Below the pieces are notes generated by a model. It was given only the letters and a program-made list of their open reading frames with translations, was not told the DNA's origin and did not search any database. Source: Polaribacter sp. Z022 (GTDB lineage: Bacteria; Bacteroidota; Bacteroidia; Flavobacteriales; Flavobacteriaceae). From it: a stretch of DNA of 64,000 nucleotides. This document shows positions 36,441 through 44,300 of the stretch, one piece after another (position 1 is the first letter of the stretch; every line of letters begins with the position of its first letter). The position numbers were made by a program, and so were the translations under genes. The stretch lies in assembly GCF_023555495.1 (NCBI RefSeq), contig NZ_JALCZO010000006.1:150248-214247 (forward strand). The letters run 5' to 3'.

Positions 36441-37394
36441 CTATGCTAACTTTACTTCTTTAAAATTTTCAATATTCTCTAAAAACCAACTATAGGTTTT
36501 TTCGATTCCTTCATGTAATTCAGTTGAATATTCCCAACCCATATTCTTCATTTTTGAGACATCCATCAATTTTCTTGGCGTACCATCTGGTTTTTCGGAG
36601 TCCCAAACAATATTTCCTTTGTGGCCTGTAACTTTCTGAATAGTTTCTGCCAACTCTTTAATTGTAATATCTTTTCCAGAGCCTACATTATATAAATATT
36701 CTGGCAACTTGTTTTCTAAAGCATACACTACAGCTTCTGCCATATCATCTACAAATAAAAACTCTCTCATCGGAGTTCCACTTCCCCACAATACTACATC
36801 TGAATTATCATTAGCTTTCGCTTCATGAAACTTACGAATCATAGCAGGTAAAACATGTGATGTTTTTAAATCAAAATTATCAAAATAACCATATAAATTA
36901 GTAGGCATTAAGCTAACATAATCCTTTTTGAATTGTTTTCTAATTGCCTGACAAGCTTTTACTCCTGTAATTTTTGCAACAGCATACCATTCGTTTGTTG
37001 GCTCTAATGAGTCAGTTAATAAATACTCTTCTTTAAGCGGCTGTGGAGCCAACTTTGGATAAATACAAGAACTTCCTAAAAAAATAAACTTTTCAACACC
37101 TAACTTTAAAGCGCTGTCTATTAAATTATTTTGAATTTGCATATTTTCCATTAAAAATTGATATGGAAAATCATTATTAGCCAAAATACCTCCTACTCTA
37201 GCAGCAGCATCTATAATTGCTTCTGGTTTTTCTTTTTCTAGAAAACTAAAAATTTCTGATTGATTTTTTAAGTCTAAATTTTTACTAGTTTTGCCTATTA
37301 GATTTGTATAACCTTTTTTCTCTAAAGCTCTCCATACAGCAGATCCTACCATTCCGCGATGACCAGCAATATAAATTTTTGTGTTTTTATTCAT
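36441..37394 (-). CDS. fcl: GDP-L-fucose synthase
   Basis: Fcl (WcaG) epimerises and reduces GDP-4-keto-6-deoxymannose to GDP-L-fucose. The cofactor motif is IYIAGHRGMVGSAVWRAL near residues 6-23. The catalytic region is FLGSSCIYPKLAPQPLKE with EWYAVAKITGVKACQAI (Tyr/Lys). The family motif MPTNLYGYFDNFDLKTSHVL and the binding block MREFLFVDDMAEAVVYAL follow. Length is 317 residues, standard. It lies downstream of ugd by 13 bases and completes the fucose branch with gmd. Confidence 0.96.
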   Translation of the reverse strand: MNKNTKIYIAGHRGMVGSAVWRALEKKGYTNLIGKTSKNLDLKNQSEIFSFLEKEKPEAIIDAAARVGGILANNDFPYQFLMENMQIQNNLIDSALKLGVEKFIFLGSSCIYPKLAPQPLKEEYLLTDSLEPTNEWYAVAKITGVKACQAIRKQFKKDYVSLMPTNLYGYFDNFDLKTSHVLPAMIRKFHEAKANDNSDVVLWGSGTPMREFLFVDDMAEAVVYALENKLPEYLYNVGSGKDITIKELAETIQKVTGHKGNIVWDSEKPDGTPRKLMDVSKMKNMGWEYSTELHEGIEKTYSWFLENIENFKEVKLA

Positions 37395-37407
37395 TTTTTT
37401 AATACTA

Positions 37408-38730
37408 TTATTTTCCTATTTGAAAATATTCAAAACCTTGCTTTTCTAAATTAAAAGCATTGTATTGATTTCTTCCATCAAAAATAATAGGATTTTTTAA
37501 TTGTTGCTGAATCTCTACAAAATCAGGAGAACGAAACTCTTTCCACTCTGTTAATAAAATTAAAGCGTCTGCCCCCTTTAAAACTTCATATTTTGAATTA
37601 AAATAAGTAATGTTTTTAGCATCTTTTAAATAATATTCTTGTGCTTCTTCTATCGCTTTTGGGTCATAAGCTTTTACTTTTGCTCCTCTTTTCTCAAGTT
37701 CTTTTACTACATAAATTGCAGGTGCTTCACGCATATCATCTGTACCTGGTTTAAATGCTAAACCCCATAAAGCAAATGTTTTTCCTGTTAAATCTTCCCC
37801 AAAACGCTTTACAATTTTATTTGCAATAACTAATTTTTGAGCATTATTTACATTCTCTACAGATTCTATCAAACTTGCCTTATAACCATTTTCTTCAGCT
37901 ATTTTCTTTAAAGCCTTTACATCTTTTGGAAAACATGAACCTCCATAACCTGCTCCAGGATAAATAAAACTATATCCAATTCTTTTATCAGATCCAATAC
38001 CTATTCTAACTTTATTGGCATCTGCCCCCACTTTTTCACAAATATTCGCAATCTCATTCATAAATGAAATTTTTGTAGCTAACATTGTGTTTGCGGCATA
38101 TTTCGTCATTTCTGCTGAACGAATATCCATTGTTATAAAACGATCATGTGTTCTACAAAATGGAGAATACAATTGTTTCATTACCTCAATGGCATAGTCA
38201 GAATCTGCTCCTATAACTACTCTATCTGGCTTCATAAAATCATCAATTGCTGCTCCTTCTTTTAAAAATTCAGGATTAGAAACAACATGAAAATCAATAG
38301 CAACTCCTCTCTTATCTAATTCAGCCTGAATGGTTGCTTTTACTTTATCTGCAGTACCAATTGGTACTGTAGATTTATCTACAACTACAATTTCTTTTGT
38401 CATAGATTCCCCTATAGATTTGGCAACCGCCAAAACATATTGTAAATCTGCAGAACCATCATCTCCCATTGGTGTACCAACAGCAATAAAAACAATTTTT
38501 GCATTTAAAATTGAATCTGACAAACTTGTTGTAAAATCTAGATTTTTATTTTTTACATTTTTTAACACCATGGTTTCTAAACCTGGTTCAAAAATTGGAA
38601 TAATACCTTTATTTAACTTTTCAATTTTAACCGGATCTATATCTACACAAGTTACATGGTTTCCCATTTCTGCGAAACATGTACCTGAAACTAACCCAAC
38701 ATAACCAGAACCTACTACAGATATATTCAT
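37408..38730 (-). CDS. ugd: UDP-glucose 6-dehydrogenase
   Basis: Ugd oxidises UDP-glucose to UDP-glucuronate with two NAD+. The NAD motif VVGSGYVGLVSGTCFAEMG is near residues 4-22. The hinge block NPEFLKEGAAIDDFMKPDRV is near 160, and the catalytic cysteine is Cys266 in GYGGSCFPKD. The C-terminal UDP-binding domain has ALWGLAFKPGTDDMREAP. The FLKEGAAIDDF and GGSCFPKD wording points to the UDP-glucose enzyme rather than the UDP-HexNAc type found at 40565. Length is 440 residues. Its product is the likely substrate of the epimerase at 33904. Confidence 0.95.
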   Translation of the reverse strand: MNISVVGSGYVGLVSGTCFAEMGNHVTCVDIDPVKIEKLNKGIIPIFEPGLETMVLKNVKNKNLDFTTSLSDSILNAKIVFIAVGTPMGDDGSADLQYVLAVAKSIGESMTKEIVVVDKSTVPIGTADKVKATIQAELDKRGVAIDFHVVSNPEFLKEGAAIDDFMKPDRVVIGADSDYAIEVMKQLYSPFCRTHDRFITMDIRSAEMTKYAANTMLATKISFMNEIANICEKVGADANKVRIGIGSDKRIGYSFIYPGAGYGGSCFPKDVKALKKIAEENGYKASLIESVENVNNAQKLVIANKIVKRFGEDLTGKTFALWGLAFKPGTDDMREAPAIYVVKELEKRGAKVKAYDPKAIEEAQEYYLKDAKNITYFNSKYEVLKGADALILLTEWKEFRSPDFVEIQQQLKNPIIFDGRNQYNAFNLEKQGFEYFQIGK

Positions 38731-38732
38731 TA

Positions 38733-39161
38733 TTATTTTTTATTTTTTAAATTTTCTTTTTCCTGTACTTCTTTTCTTAAACCACTACTAGAAAAACGGT
38801 GTTCTCTTTTATTATAAAAAAGCTCTATACCAGTTTGCTCACAATATTCACGCCCCGTAAAAGGCTTACTTGCATATTCATCTCCTACAATACGAACATC
38901 AATTTTAAAAGAACGTAATACATCTTCTAAATCTTGTTCTGTAGCATAAGGAACAATCTCGTCTACATATTTACACCCTTTTAATTGAATGTATCTTTCT
39001 ACTACAGATTGAATGGGCATATTTTTTTCTGGACGATCTAAAGTTGGGTCTGTTTGCAAACCACATATTAAATAATCGCACTCTGCTTTTGCATCTTCTA
39101 ACATTTTTACATGCCCTGCATGAAACAAATCAAAAGCACTAAAAGTGATTCCTACCTTCAT
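38733..39161 (-). CDS. Cytidylyltransferase-like protein (TagD/GCT family)
   Basis: This 142-residue protein of the nucleotidyltransferase α/β phosphodiesterase superfamily has the HxGH motif in FDLFHAGHVKML near residues 12-23. The second signature is in the C-terminal REHRFSSSGLRKEV, matching the RT-x-G-[IV]S-T-T region of glycerol-3-phosphate cytidylyltransferases. TagD-type enzymes make CDP-glycerol or related CDP-alcohols. It starts 3 bases after a second member of the superfamily and precedes ugd by 2 bases, so it belongs to the capsule operon. The activated group is unknown; no CDP-glycerol polymerase is present. Confidence 0.8.
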   Translation of the reverse strand: MKVGITFSAFDLFHAGHVKMLEDAKAECDYLICGLQTDPTLDRPEKNMPIQSVVERYIQLKGCKYVDEIVPYATEQDLEDVLRSFKIDVRIVGDEYASKPFTGREYCEQTGIELFYNKREHRFSSSGLRKEVQEKENLKNKK

Positions 39162-39164
39162 AAC

Positions 39165-39590
39165 TTATTTTTTATTTAACAACCAAGATGATGATTGAAT
39201 TTTATCGCCTAAACCATCAATTAATTGAATATTTAACTCATTACAAATTGGAGCTTCAGGAATTGAATTATTATCTTGATCACCCCCATTAGCAAAACCT
39301 AATTCGTATTCTTCTCCATAGGCTTCAAAAAGAGAGCGAATAGATTCGCAAACTGTTCTATCCTTATCTATGGAAATAATTGCTTTGTTAACAGCTTTAA
39401 TATTTTGGACTATAAAAAGTCTCTCTTCTTCTTTTTGAAACTCTTTTGACCCTTTTAAAGCCCTTTGCAAATCACTATTTACAATTACAAATAATTCATC
39501 TGCTAAAGCTTTAGCATTATTAAAATACTCTAAATGTCCTTTGTGTATAGGGTTAAAATACCCCGATACAATTACTGCTTTTTTCTTCAT
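39165..39590 (-). CDS. Second nucleotidyltransferase-superfamily protein (HldE-C/TagD-like)
   Basis: This 141-residue protein has the HxGH motif in YFNPIHKGHLEYF near residues 11-23 and VNSDLQRALKGSKEF near 38-52. The pattern resembles the ADP-heptose/cytidylyl family (HldE C-terminal domain). A GFANGGDQDNNS segment near 97-108 replaces the usual KGGDY. The end GLGDKIQSSSWLL occupies the place of the family's C-terminal nucleotide-binding motif. It lies in tandem with the TagD-like gene 3 bases away. Substrate and nucleotide are unknown. A role in activating a non-sugar or heptose-like substituent of the polysaccharide is an inference from context. Confidence 0.7.
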   Translation of the reverse strand: MKKKAVIVSGYFNPIHKGHLEYFNNAKALADELFVIVNSDLQRALKGSKEFQKEEERLFIVQNIKAVNKAIISIDKDRTVCESIRSLFEAYGEEYELGFANGGDQDNNSIPEAPICNELNIQLIDGLGDKIQSSSWLLNKK

Positions 39591-39628
39591 GGGTTTCTTT
39601 TTTTTTGTGCAAATATATGCTTATTTAT

Positions 39629-40561
39629 TTATTTTAAGAACAGGTGTTTTTCACCTATTTTACTTATTGCAATATTCCTAATTTCATGAACTATTTTTAT
39701 TGATTCCTCAGAATCACTAAGACCAAAACCATTTCCTTTTAAGATTTCTTGATAACTTACATTATGTAAATCTGTAAACCCAGAACTAAACTCTAATTCT
39801 TGATTATCAATAGTAATAGACCTAAAAGTTCTTTGCCCCTTAATTTTTATTTCCTTTGGCAAATCATCTTCATTAATTGATAAAAACCACCTAACTCTAG
39901 CGTTTTTAAACTCTAGATACCCAGATGCTTTATCTTTTTCTCTAAGATACACAATATTTTCTTGAACTTCACCAAAAATCCAATATAACATATCATAAAA
40001 ATGCACACCAATATTAGTAGCTATTCCACCTGATTTACTTTCATCACCTTTCCATGAAATATCATACCAATTTCCTCTTGAGGTTATATAAGTTAAATCA
40101 ACATCGTATTTACCATTTTTATCCTCAATATCAACTTTATTTTTTAAAGCAATAATACTTGGATGCAATCTTAACTGTAAAATTGTATTTATCTTATTTC
40201 CAGACTCTTTTTGAATATCTTTTAAAGCATCAATATTCCATGGATTTAAAACCAATGGCTTTTCACAAATAGCATCTGCACCTCTTCTTAAAGCCATCCT
40301 TATATGAGAATCATGAAGATAATTAGGCGTACAAATACTTACATAATCTAATTGAGTACCTGCTCTTTTTAACTTCTCTAAATGACGATCAAATCTTTCA
40401 AACTCAACAAAAAAATCTGCTTTCGGAAAGTAGCTATCCAAAACACCAACACTATCAAACTTATCTAATGCCGCAATTAAATTGTTATTAGTCTCTTTGA
40501 TAGCTTTTAAATGTCTTGGAGCAATATATCCTGCTGCTCCTATCAATGCAAAGTTTTTCAT
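39629..40561 (-). CDS. Gfo/Idh/MocA oxidoreductase, WlbA/WbpB-like
   Basis: This NAD-dependent dehydrogenase of 310 residues resembles UDP-N-acetyl-glucosaminuronate 3-dehydrogenases (WlbA/WbpB), which oxidise C3 of UDP-GlcNAcA. The Rossmann start is FALIGAAGYIAPRHLKAI, a WlbA-like variant. SICTPNYLHDSHIRMALRRG and the catalytic CEKPLVLNP follow near residues 75-105. The GGIATNIGVHFYDMLYWIFG motif carries the active-site histidine near 190. It follows the UDP-HexNAc dehydrogenase gene by 3 bases, which could supply the substrate. Genes for the next steps (WbpD-type acetyltransferase, WbpE-type aminotransferase) are not adjacent. Confidence 0.85.
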   Translation of the reverse strand: MKNFALIGAAGYIAPRHLKAIKETNNNLIAALDKFDSVGVLDSYFPKADFFVEFERFDRHLEKLKRAGTQLDYVSICTPNYLHDSHIRMALRRGADAICEKPLVLNPWNIDALKDIQKESGNKINTILQLRLHPSIIALKNKVDIEDKNGKYDVDLTYITSRGNWYDISWKGDESKSGGIATNIGVHFYDMLYWIFGEVQENIVYLREKDKASGYLEFKNARVRWFLSINEDDLPKEIKIKGQRTFRSITIDNQELEFSSGFTDLHNVSYQEILKGNGFGLSDSEESIKIVHEIRNIAISKIGEKHLFLK

Positions 40562-40564
40562 TTC

Positions 40565-41848
40565 TTAAAGTGATTTATCTACAAGTTTAGAATCTAAAAA
40601 ATTCTTTACATCGTATACAATTGATTTGTCTTTTTTTATTTCTTTAAAGTTCAAATCCTGAAATTCAGAATGAGAAACAGCTAAAACAATTCCGTCAAAT
40701 TTTTGCTTTGGCAAAACCATTTTAGAGTCTAAATTGTATTCTATTTTTACTTCTTCTGAATTTGCATGAGGATCAAAAATAGTAACGTTTGCACCATAAT
40801 CTTTAAGTTCATAAATTAAATCAACCGCTTTTGTATTTCTAACATCAGGACAATTTTCTTTAAAAGTAATTCCTAATACCAATATTTCTGCACCTTTTAC
40901 CTCAACATCGTTTTGAATCATTAATTTAGCTACCTCAGATGCTACATATTTCCCCATTCCATCATTAACCCTCCTACCTGCTAAAATTATCTCTGGATGA
41001 TAACCATATTCTTGTGCTTTTTGCGCCAAATAATATGGATCAACCCCTATACAATGCCCTCCTACTAAACCTGGTTTAAAAGGCAAGAAATTCCACTTTG
41101 TTCCTGCAGCATCTAAAACATCTTGAGTATTAATATTCATTAACCCAAAAATTTTTGCTAACTCATTAACAAAAGCAATATTTATATCTCTTTGCGAGTT
41201 CTCTATAACCTTGGCAGCTTCTGCAACTTTTATTGAAGGAGCTAAATGAGTACCTGCTGAAATTACTGAAGCATAAAGACTATCTATCTTTTTTCCTATC
41301 TCTTTAGTTGAACCAGAAGTAACCTTTAAAATTTTATCTACAGTATGTTTTTTATCTCCAGGATTAATCCTCTCTGGAGAATACCCTACATAAAAATCTA
41401 CATTAAACTTCAATCCAGATGTTTTTTCTAAAATAGGGACACAATCTTCTTCAGTAGCACCAGGGTATACTGTAGACTCATAAACTACAACATCGCCTTT
41501 TTTAAGAACACTTCCAACAGTTTCACTTGCTTTTATTAAAGGTGTTAATACAGGTCTATTATTTTTATCTACAGGAGTGGGAACTGTAATTACAAAATAA
41601 TTACAACTTTGCAACCCCTCTAATCTTGAAGAAAAATACAAACCATTTTTGTTTGAGTTTTCAGTTTTTAACACCTCATCCAAAAGCTCTTTAGAAACTT
41701 CTCTAGTTTTATCTTCTCCTAGTCTTAATTCTTCAATTCTAGATTCATTTATATCAAAACCAACTACTGGGTATTTAGTAGAAAAAAGTCGCGCCAAAGG
41801 CAACCCTACATATCCTAACCCTATTATTCCTATTTTTACTTTACTCAT
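40565..41848 (-). CDS. UDP-N-acetylhexosamine 6-dehydrogenase (WbpA/WbpO/TviB-like)
   Basis: This nucleotide-sugar dehydrogenase oxidises UDP-GlcNAc or UDP-GalNAc to the uronate. The start is the ATG at 41848, giving MSKVKIGIIGLGYVGLPLA; the ATG at 41872 adds a tail into the upstream gene. Catalytic Cys266 lies in LVGGHCIGVDPYYLAQKA, a wording typical of the HexNAc group and unlike the Ugd at 37408. YSPERINPGDKKH near residue 150 and LGITFKENCPDVRNTK near 320 are also typical. Its ATG shares one base with the stop of the preceding epimerase gene (TAATG), showing translational coupling. Confidence 0.92.
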   Translation of the reverse strand: MSKVKIGIIGLGYVGLPLARLFSTKYPVVGFDINESRIEELRLGEDKTREVSKELLDEVLKTENSNKNGLYFSSRLEGLQSCNYFVITVPTPVDKNNRPVLTPLIKASETVGSVLKKGDVVVYESTVYPGATEEDCVPILEKTSGLKFNVDFYVGYSPERINPGDKKHTVDKILKVTSGSTKEIGKKIDSLYASVISAGTHLAPSIKVAEAAKVIENSQRDINIAFVNELAKIFGLMNINTQDVLDAAGTKWNFLPFKPGLVGGHCIGVDPYYLAQKAQEYGYHPEIILAGRRVNDGMGKYVASEVAKLMIQNDVEVKGAEILVLGITFKENCPDVRNTKAVDLIYELKDYGANVTIFDPHANSEEVKIEYNLDSKMVLPKQKFDGIVLAVSHSEFQDLNFKEIKKDKSIVYDVKNFLDSKLVDKSL

Positions 41849-42831
41849 TAATTTAAGTTTTTCCAATACCACTCAATTGATTCTTTTAATCCTTCTTTTA
41901 ATGAAAAAGCTGGATTATAATTTAGTTTTTCTTTAGCTTTAGAAATATCTGCATGAGAATGAGGAATATCTCCTATTCTATTTGGTCCATACTCAACCTT
42001 AACATCAGCTATTTTATAATTATAACGTTGCAGTAATTCTTTTAACAAATCACATAAGTTTTTTAATGTATTCCTATCTCCATAAGCAACATTATACACT
42101 TCATTTATTGCTTTTTTATCAGCTACCAAACTTAGTAAATTTGCTTGAATTACATTATCTATATAAGTAAAATCTCTTGAAAAAGAACCATCTCCATTTA
42201 TTATTGGAGACTCAAAATTAATTAATTGACTAATAAATTTAGGTATAACTGCTGCATAAGCTCCATTAGCATCTTGTCTTCTTCCAAAAACATTAAAGTA
42301 CCTCAACCCAACAACTTCTAATCCATATGTTTTTGAAAAAACATCAGCATAAAGTTCATTTACATATTTTGTGATTGCATAAGGAGACAATGGCTTACCA
42401 ATAACACTTTCTATTTTTGGCAGTGATTTAGAATCTCCATAAGTTGAAGAACTAGCAGCATAGACAAATCTTTTTACATTATTATCTCTTGCAGCAACTA
42501 ACATATTTAAAAAACCAGAAACATTAACATCATTTGTAGTTATTGGATCTTTTACTGACCTTGGTACAGAACCTAAAGCCGCTTGATGCAAAATATAATC
42601 AACTCCTTTAGATGCATTTAAGCAATCTTGTAAATTCCTTATATCACCTTCAATTAAAGTAAAGTTTGAATCTTTTAAAAAAGAAGAAATATTTTCTCTT
42701 TTTCCTGTAGAAAAATTATCTAAACAAACTACTTTGTTTTTTTTAAACAGAAGAACCTCACAAAGGTTAGAACCAATAAAACCAGCACCTCCAGTTACGA
42801 GTATTTTTTTTCCAGTCAACTCCAAATTCAT
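41848..42831 (-). CDS. UDP-N-acetylglucosamine 4-epimerase-like SDR (WbpP/TviC-like)
   Basis: This is the first gene of the capsule operon. The start is set at the ATG at 42831 (MNLELTGKKILVTGGAGFIG); a start at 42855 would fall across the -7 promoter element. The NAD motif is TGGAGFIGSNLCEVLL. HQAALGSVPRSVKDPITTNDVN near residue 85 and the AASSSTYGDSKSLPK/YAITKYVNELYADVF active site are characteristic of WbpP/Gne epimerases acting on UDP-GlcNAc or its uronate. RYFNVFGRRQDANGAYAAVIP is also diagnostic. Length is 327 residues. With WbpA it can give UDP-GalNAcA-type sugars. Confidence 0.92.
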   Translation of the reverse strand: MNLELTGKKILVTGGAGFIGSNLCEVLLFKKNKVVCLDNFSTGKRENISSFLKDSNFTLIEGDIRNLQDCLNASKGVDYILHQAALGSVPRSVKDPITTNDVNVSGFLNMLVAARDNNVKRFVYAASSSTYGDSKSLPKIESVIGKPLSPYAITKYVNELYADVFSKTYGLEVVGLRYFNVFGRRQDANGAYAAVIPKFISQLINFESPIINGDGSFSRDFTYIDNVIQANLLSLVADKKAINEVYNVAYGDRNTLKNLCDLLKELLQRYNYKIADVKVEYGPNRIGDIPHSHADISKAKEKLNYNPAFSLKEGLKESIEWYWKNLN

Positions 42832-42852
42832 ATAGACGAAATTTATATTAAA

Positions 42853-42860
42853 CAAATATA
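42853..42860 (-). promoter_or_regulatory. -7 promoter element for the capsule operon
   Basis: On the minus strand TATATTTG exactly fits TAnnTTTG, 21 bases before the ATG at 42831. The nearest TTG upstream (42890-42888) is 27 bases away, longer than the usual 17-23, so only the -7 box is well supported. No other good promoter is seen in the 26-kb operon. Confidence 0.5.
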
Positions 42861-42903
42861 ACGAAAAAGCATCACTAGTTTTATCAGCAAATTCCTTAAA
42901 AAC

Positions 42904-42938
42904 AAAAAAATCCTTTACAAAATGTAAAGGATTTTTTT
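42904..42938 (-). terminator. Terminator after tRNA-Val
   Basis: Read on the minus strand, AATCCTTTACA and TGTAAAGGATT form a long stem flanked by an A-run and a T-run, starting two bases after the tRNA 3' end. It separates the tRNA from the capsule operon. Confidence 0.9.
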
Positions 42939-42940
42939 AG

Positions 42941-43015
42941 TGGGCAATGAGGGATTCGAACCCCCGACCCCCTCGGTGTAAACGAGGTGCTCTGAACCAA
43001 CTGAGCTAATTGCCC
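42941..43015 (-). tRNA. tRNA-Val (anticodon TAC)
   Basis: On the minus strand, acceptor arms GGGCAAT and ATTGCCC pair perfectly, with A as discriminator base. The D arm is GCTC...GAGC. The anticodon stem CCTCG/CGAGG encloses the loop TTTACAC with anticodon TAC. The T arm encloses TTCGAAT. CCA is not encoded. The gene stands alone between folC and the capsule operon. Confidence 0.96.
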
Positions 43016-43074
43016 TAAGCGGTTGCAAATATACAACCCTTTTCGAGTTTGACAAATAAAAAAATGATTTTTTT

Positions 43075-44283
43075 TTAAATAATTTCAGCAACGACAAAAG
43101 TACTACCCCCAACATAAATTATATCTCCCTGATTTGCATTTGATAACGCATTTTTATAAGCTTTTTTTACAGAAGAATATTTTTTTCCTTTTAATTCAAA
43201 AGAAGCTGCTTTTTTATATAAAACTTCTTCTGACATACCTCTTGGAATATTTGGTTTACAAAAATAATATGTGGCTTCTTTAGGAAACAAAGGTAAAACT
43301 TCTTCTAATTTCTTATCTGACACAACACCTAATACAAAATAAATCTTTTTAAAAGTTTCTTTTCTTAATTGATTTAAAACAATTTTTAAACCTTCTTTAT
43401 TATGTGCTGTATCACAAATTACTTTTGGATTTTCTTGTAAAATCTGCCATCGACCTTTTAAATTAGTATTTTTAACCACATTCAATAAGCCATCAGAAAT
43501 ATTTTTTATTGAAATTTTAAAACCTTTTAATTGATTTATAGCCTCAACAGCGGTTTTTGAATTCTTTATTTGATAATCTCCTAACAAATCTGTTATATAA
43601 CTTTCATTATTATCTGATGCAAAAAATAGTGAAGAACGACATTCATGGGCTTTTGTAATAAAAACATCTTTAACTCTTTCTTGCTTTTCTCCAATTACAA
43701 TCGGAATATTTTCTTTAATAATTCCAGCTTTTTCAAATGCAATTTCAGGCAATGTTTCACCTAAAAACTGTGTATGATCTAAACCTATGTTTGTAATTAC
43801 AGACACTTCTGGTTTAATAATATTTGTTGAATCTAATCTACCCCCTAAACCAACCTCTATTATAGCAATATCTACTTTTTCATTTGCAAAATAATCAAAA
43901 GCCATTCCTACTGTCATTTCAAAAAAAGACAACTTTTGACTTTCTAAAAAGCCTTTGTTCTTATTTATAAAAGAAGAAACTTTTCTTTTAGGAATTTCCA
44001 CTCCATTAATCCTTATTCTTTCAGTGAAATTTTTTAAATGAGGAGAAGTATAAAGACCTACCTTATAACCAGCTTCTTGAAGAATAGATGCTAACATATG
44101 ACTTGTTGACCCTTTTCCATTTGTACCTCCTACATGAATAGATTTAAATCTTTTTTCAGGAAAATTCAATTCTTTAGAAAACGCTAAAGTATTTGACAAA
44201 TCTTTTTTGAATGCAGTCTTACCTTCTCTTTGATACATAGGTAATTGAGCAAACATCCAATCTAATGTTTGTTGATAATTCAT
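43075..44283 (-). CDS. folC: Bifunctional folylpolyglutamate/dihydrofolate synthase
   Basis: FolC adds glutamate to dihydropteroate and to reduced folates using ATP. It is a Mur-ligase-like protein with P-loop VGGTNGKGSTSHMLASIL near residues 52-69. YTSPHLKNFTERIRING near 79 and IIEVGLGGRLDSTNII near 140 are conserved. TNIGLDHTQFLGETLPEIA and DTAHNKEGLKIVLNQL mark the domain core. Length is 402 residues, normal. It follows the tonB gene by 17 bases, completing an exbB-exbD-tonB-folC minus-strand order. Confidence 0.95.
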   Translation of the reverse strand: MNYQQTLDWMFAQLPMYQREGKTAFKKDLSNTLAFSKELNFPEKRFKSIHVGGTNGKGSTSHMLASILQEAGYKVGLYTSPHLKNFTERIRINGVEIPKRKVSSFINKNKGFLESQKLSFFEMTVGMAFDYFANEKVDIAIIEVGLGGRLDSTNIIKPEVSVITNIGLDHTQFLGETLPEIAFEKAGIIKENIPIVIGEKQERVKDVFITKAHECRSSLFFASDNNESYITDLLGDYQIKNSKTAVEAINQLKGFKISIKNISDGLLNVVKNTNLKGRWQILQENPKVICDTAHNKEGLKIVLNQLRKETFKKIYFVLGVVSDKKLEEVLPLFPKEATYYFCKPNIPRGMSEEVLYKKAASFELKGKKYSSVKKAYKNALSNANQGDIIYVGGSTFVVAEII

Positions 44284-44300
44284 ACAGCAAAAATACGTGA

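Noticed and set aside
36301..36495. A 64-codon plus-strand frame in the gmd/fcl gap.
   Set aside because: It runs antisense into the end of fcl, has no recognisable family or start signal, and looks like chance in AT-rich DNA.
42941..43015. A possible att site of an integrated island at tRNA-Val.
   Set aside because: No direct repeat of the tRNA 3' end and no integrase are seen; kept only as a low-interest finding about position.
42915..43115. A 66-codon minus-strand frame over the tRNA-Val gene.
   Set aside because: It is the translation of the tRNA and its terminator; the peptide motif SVGSEHLVYTEGVGGSNPS is a well-known false ORF from tRNA genes.
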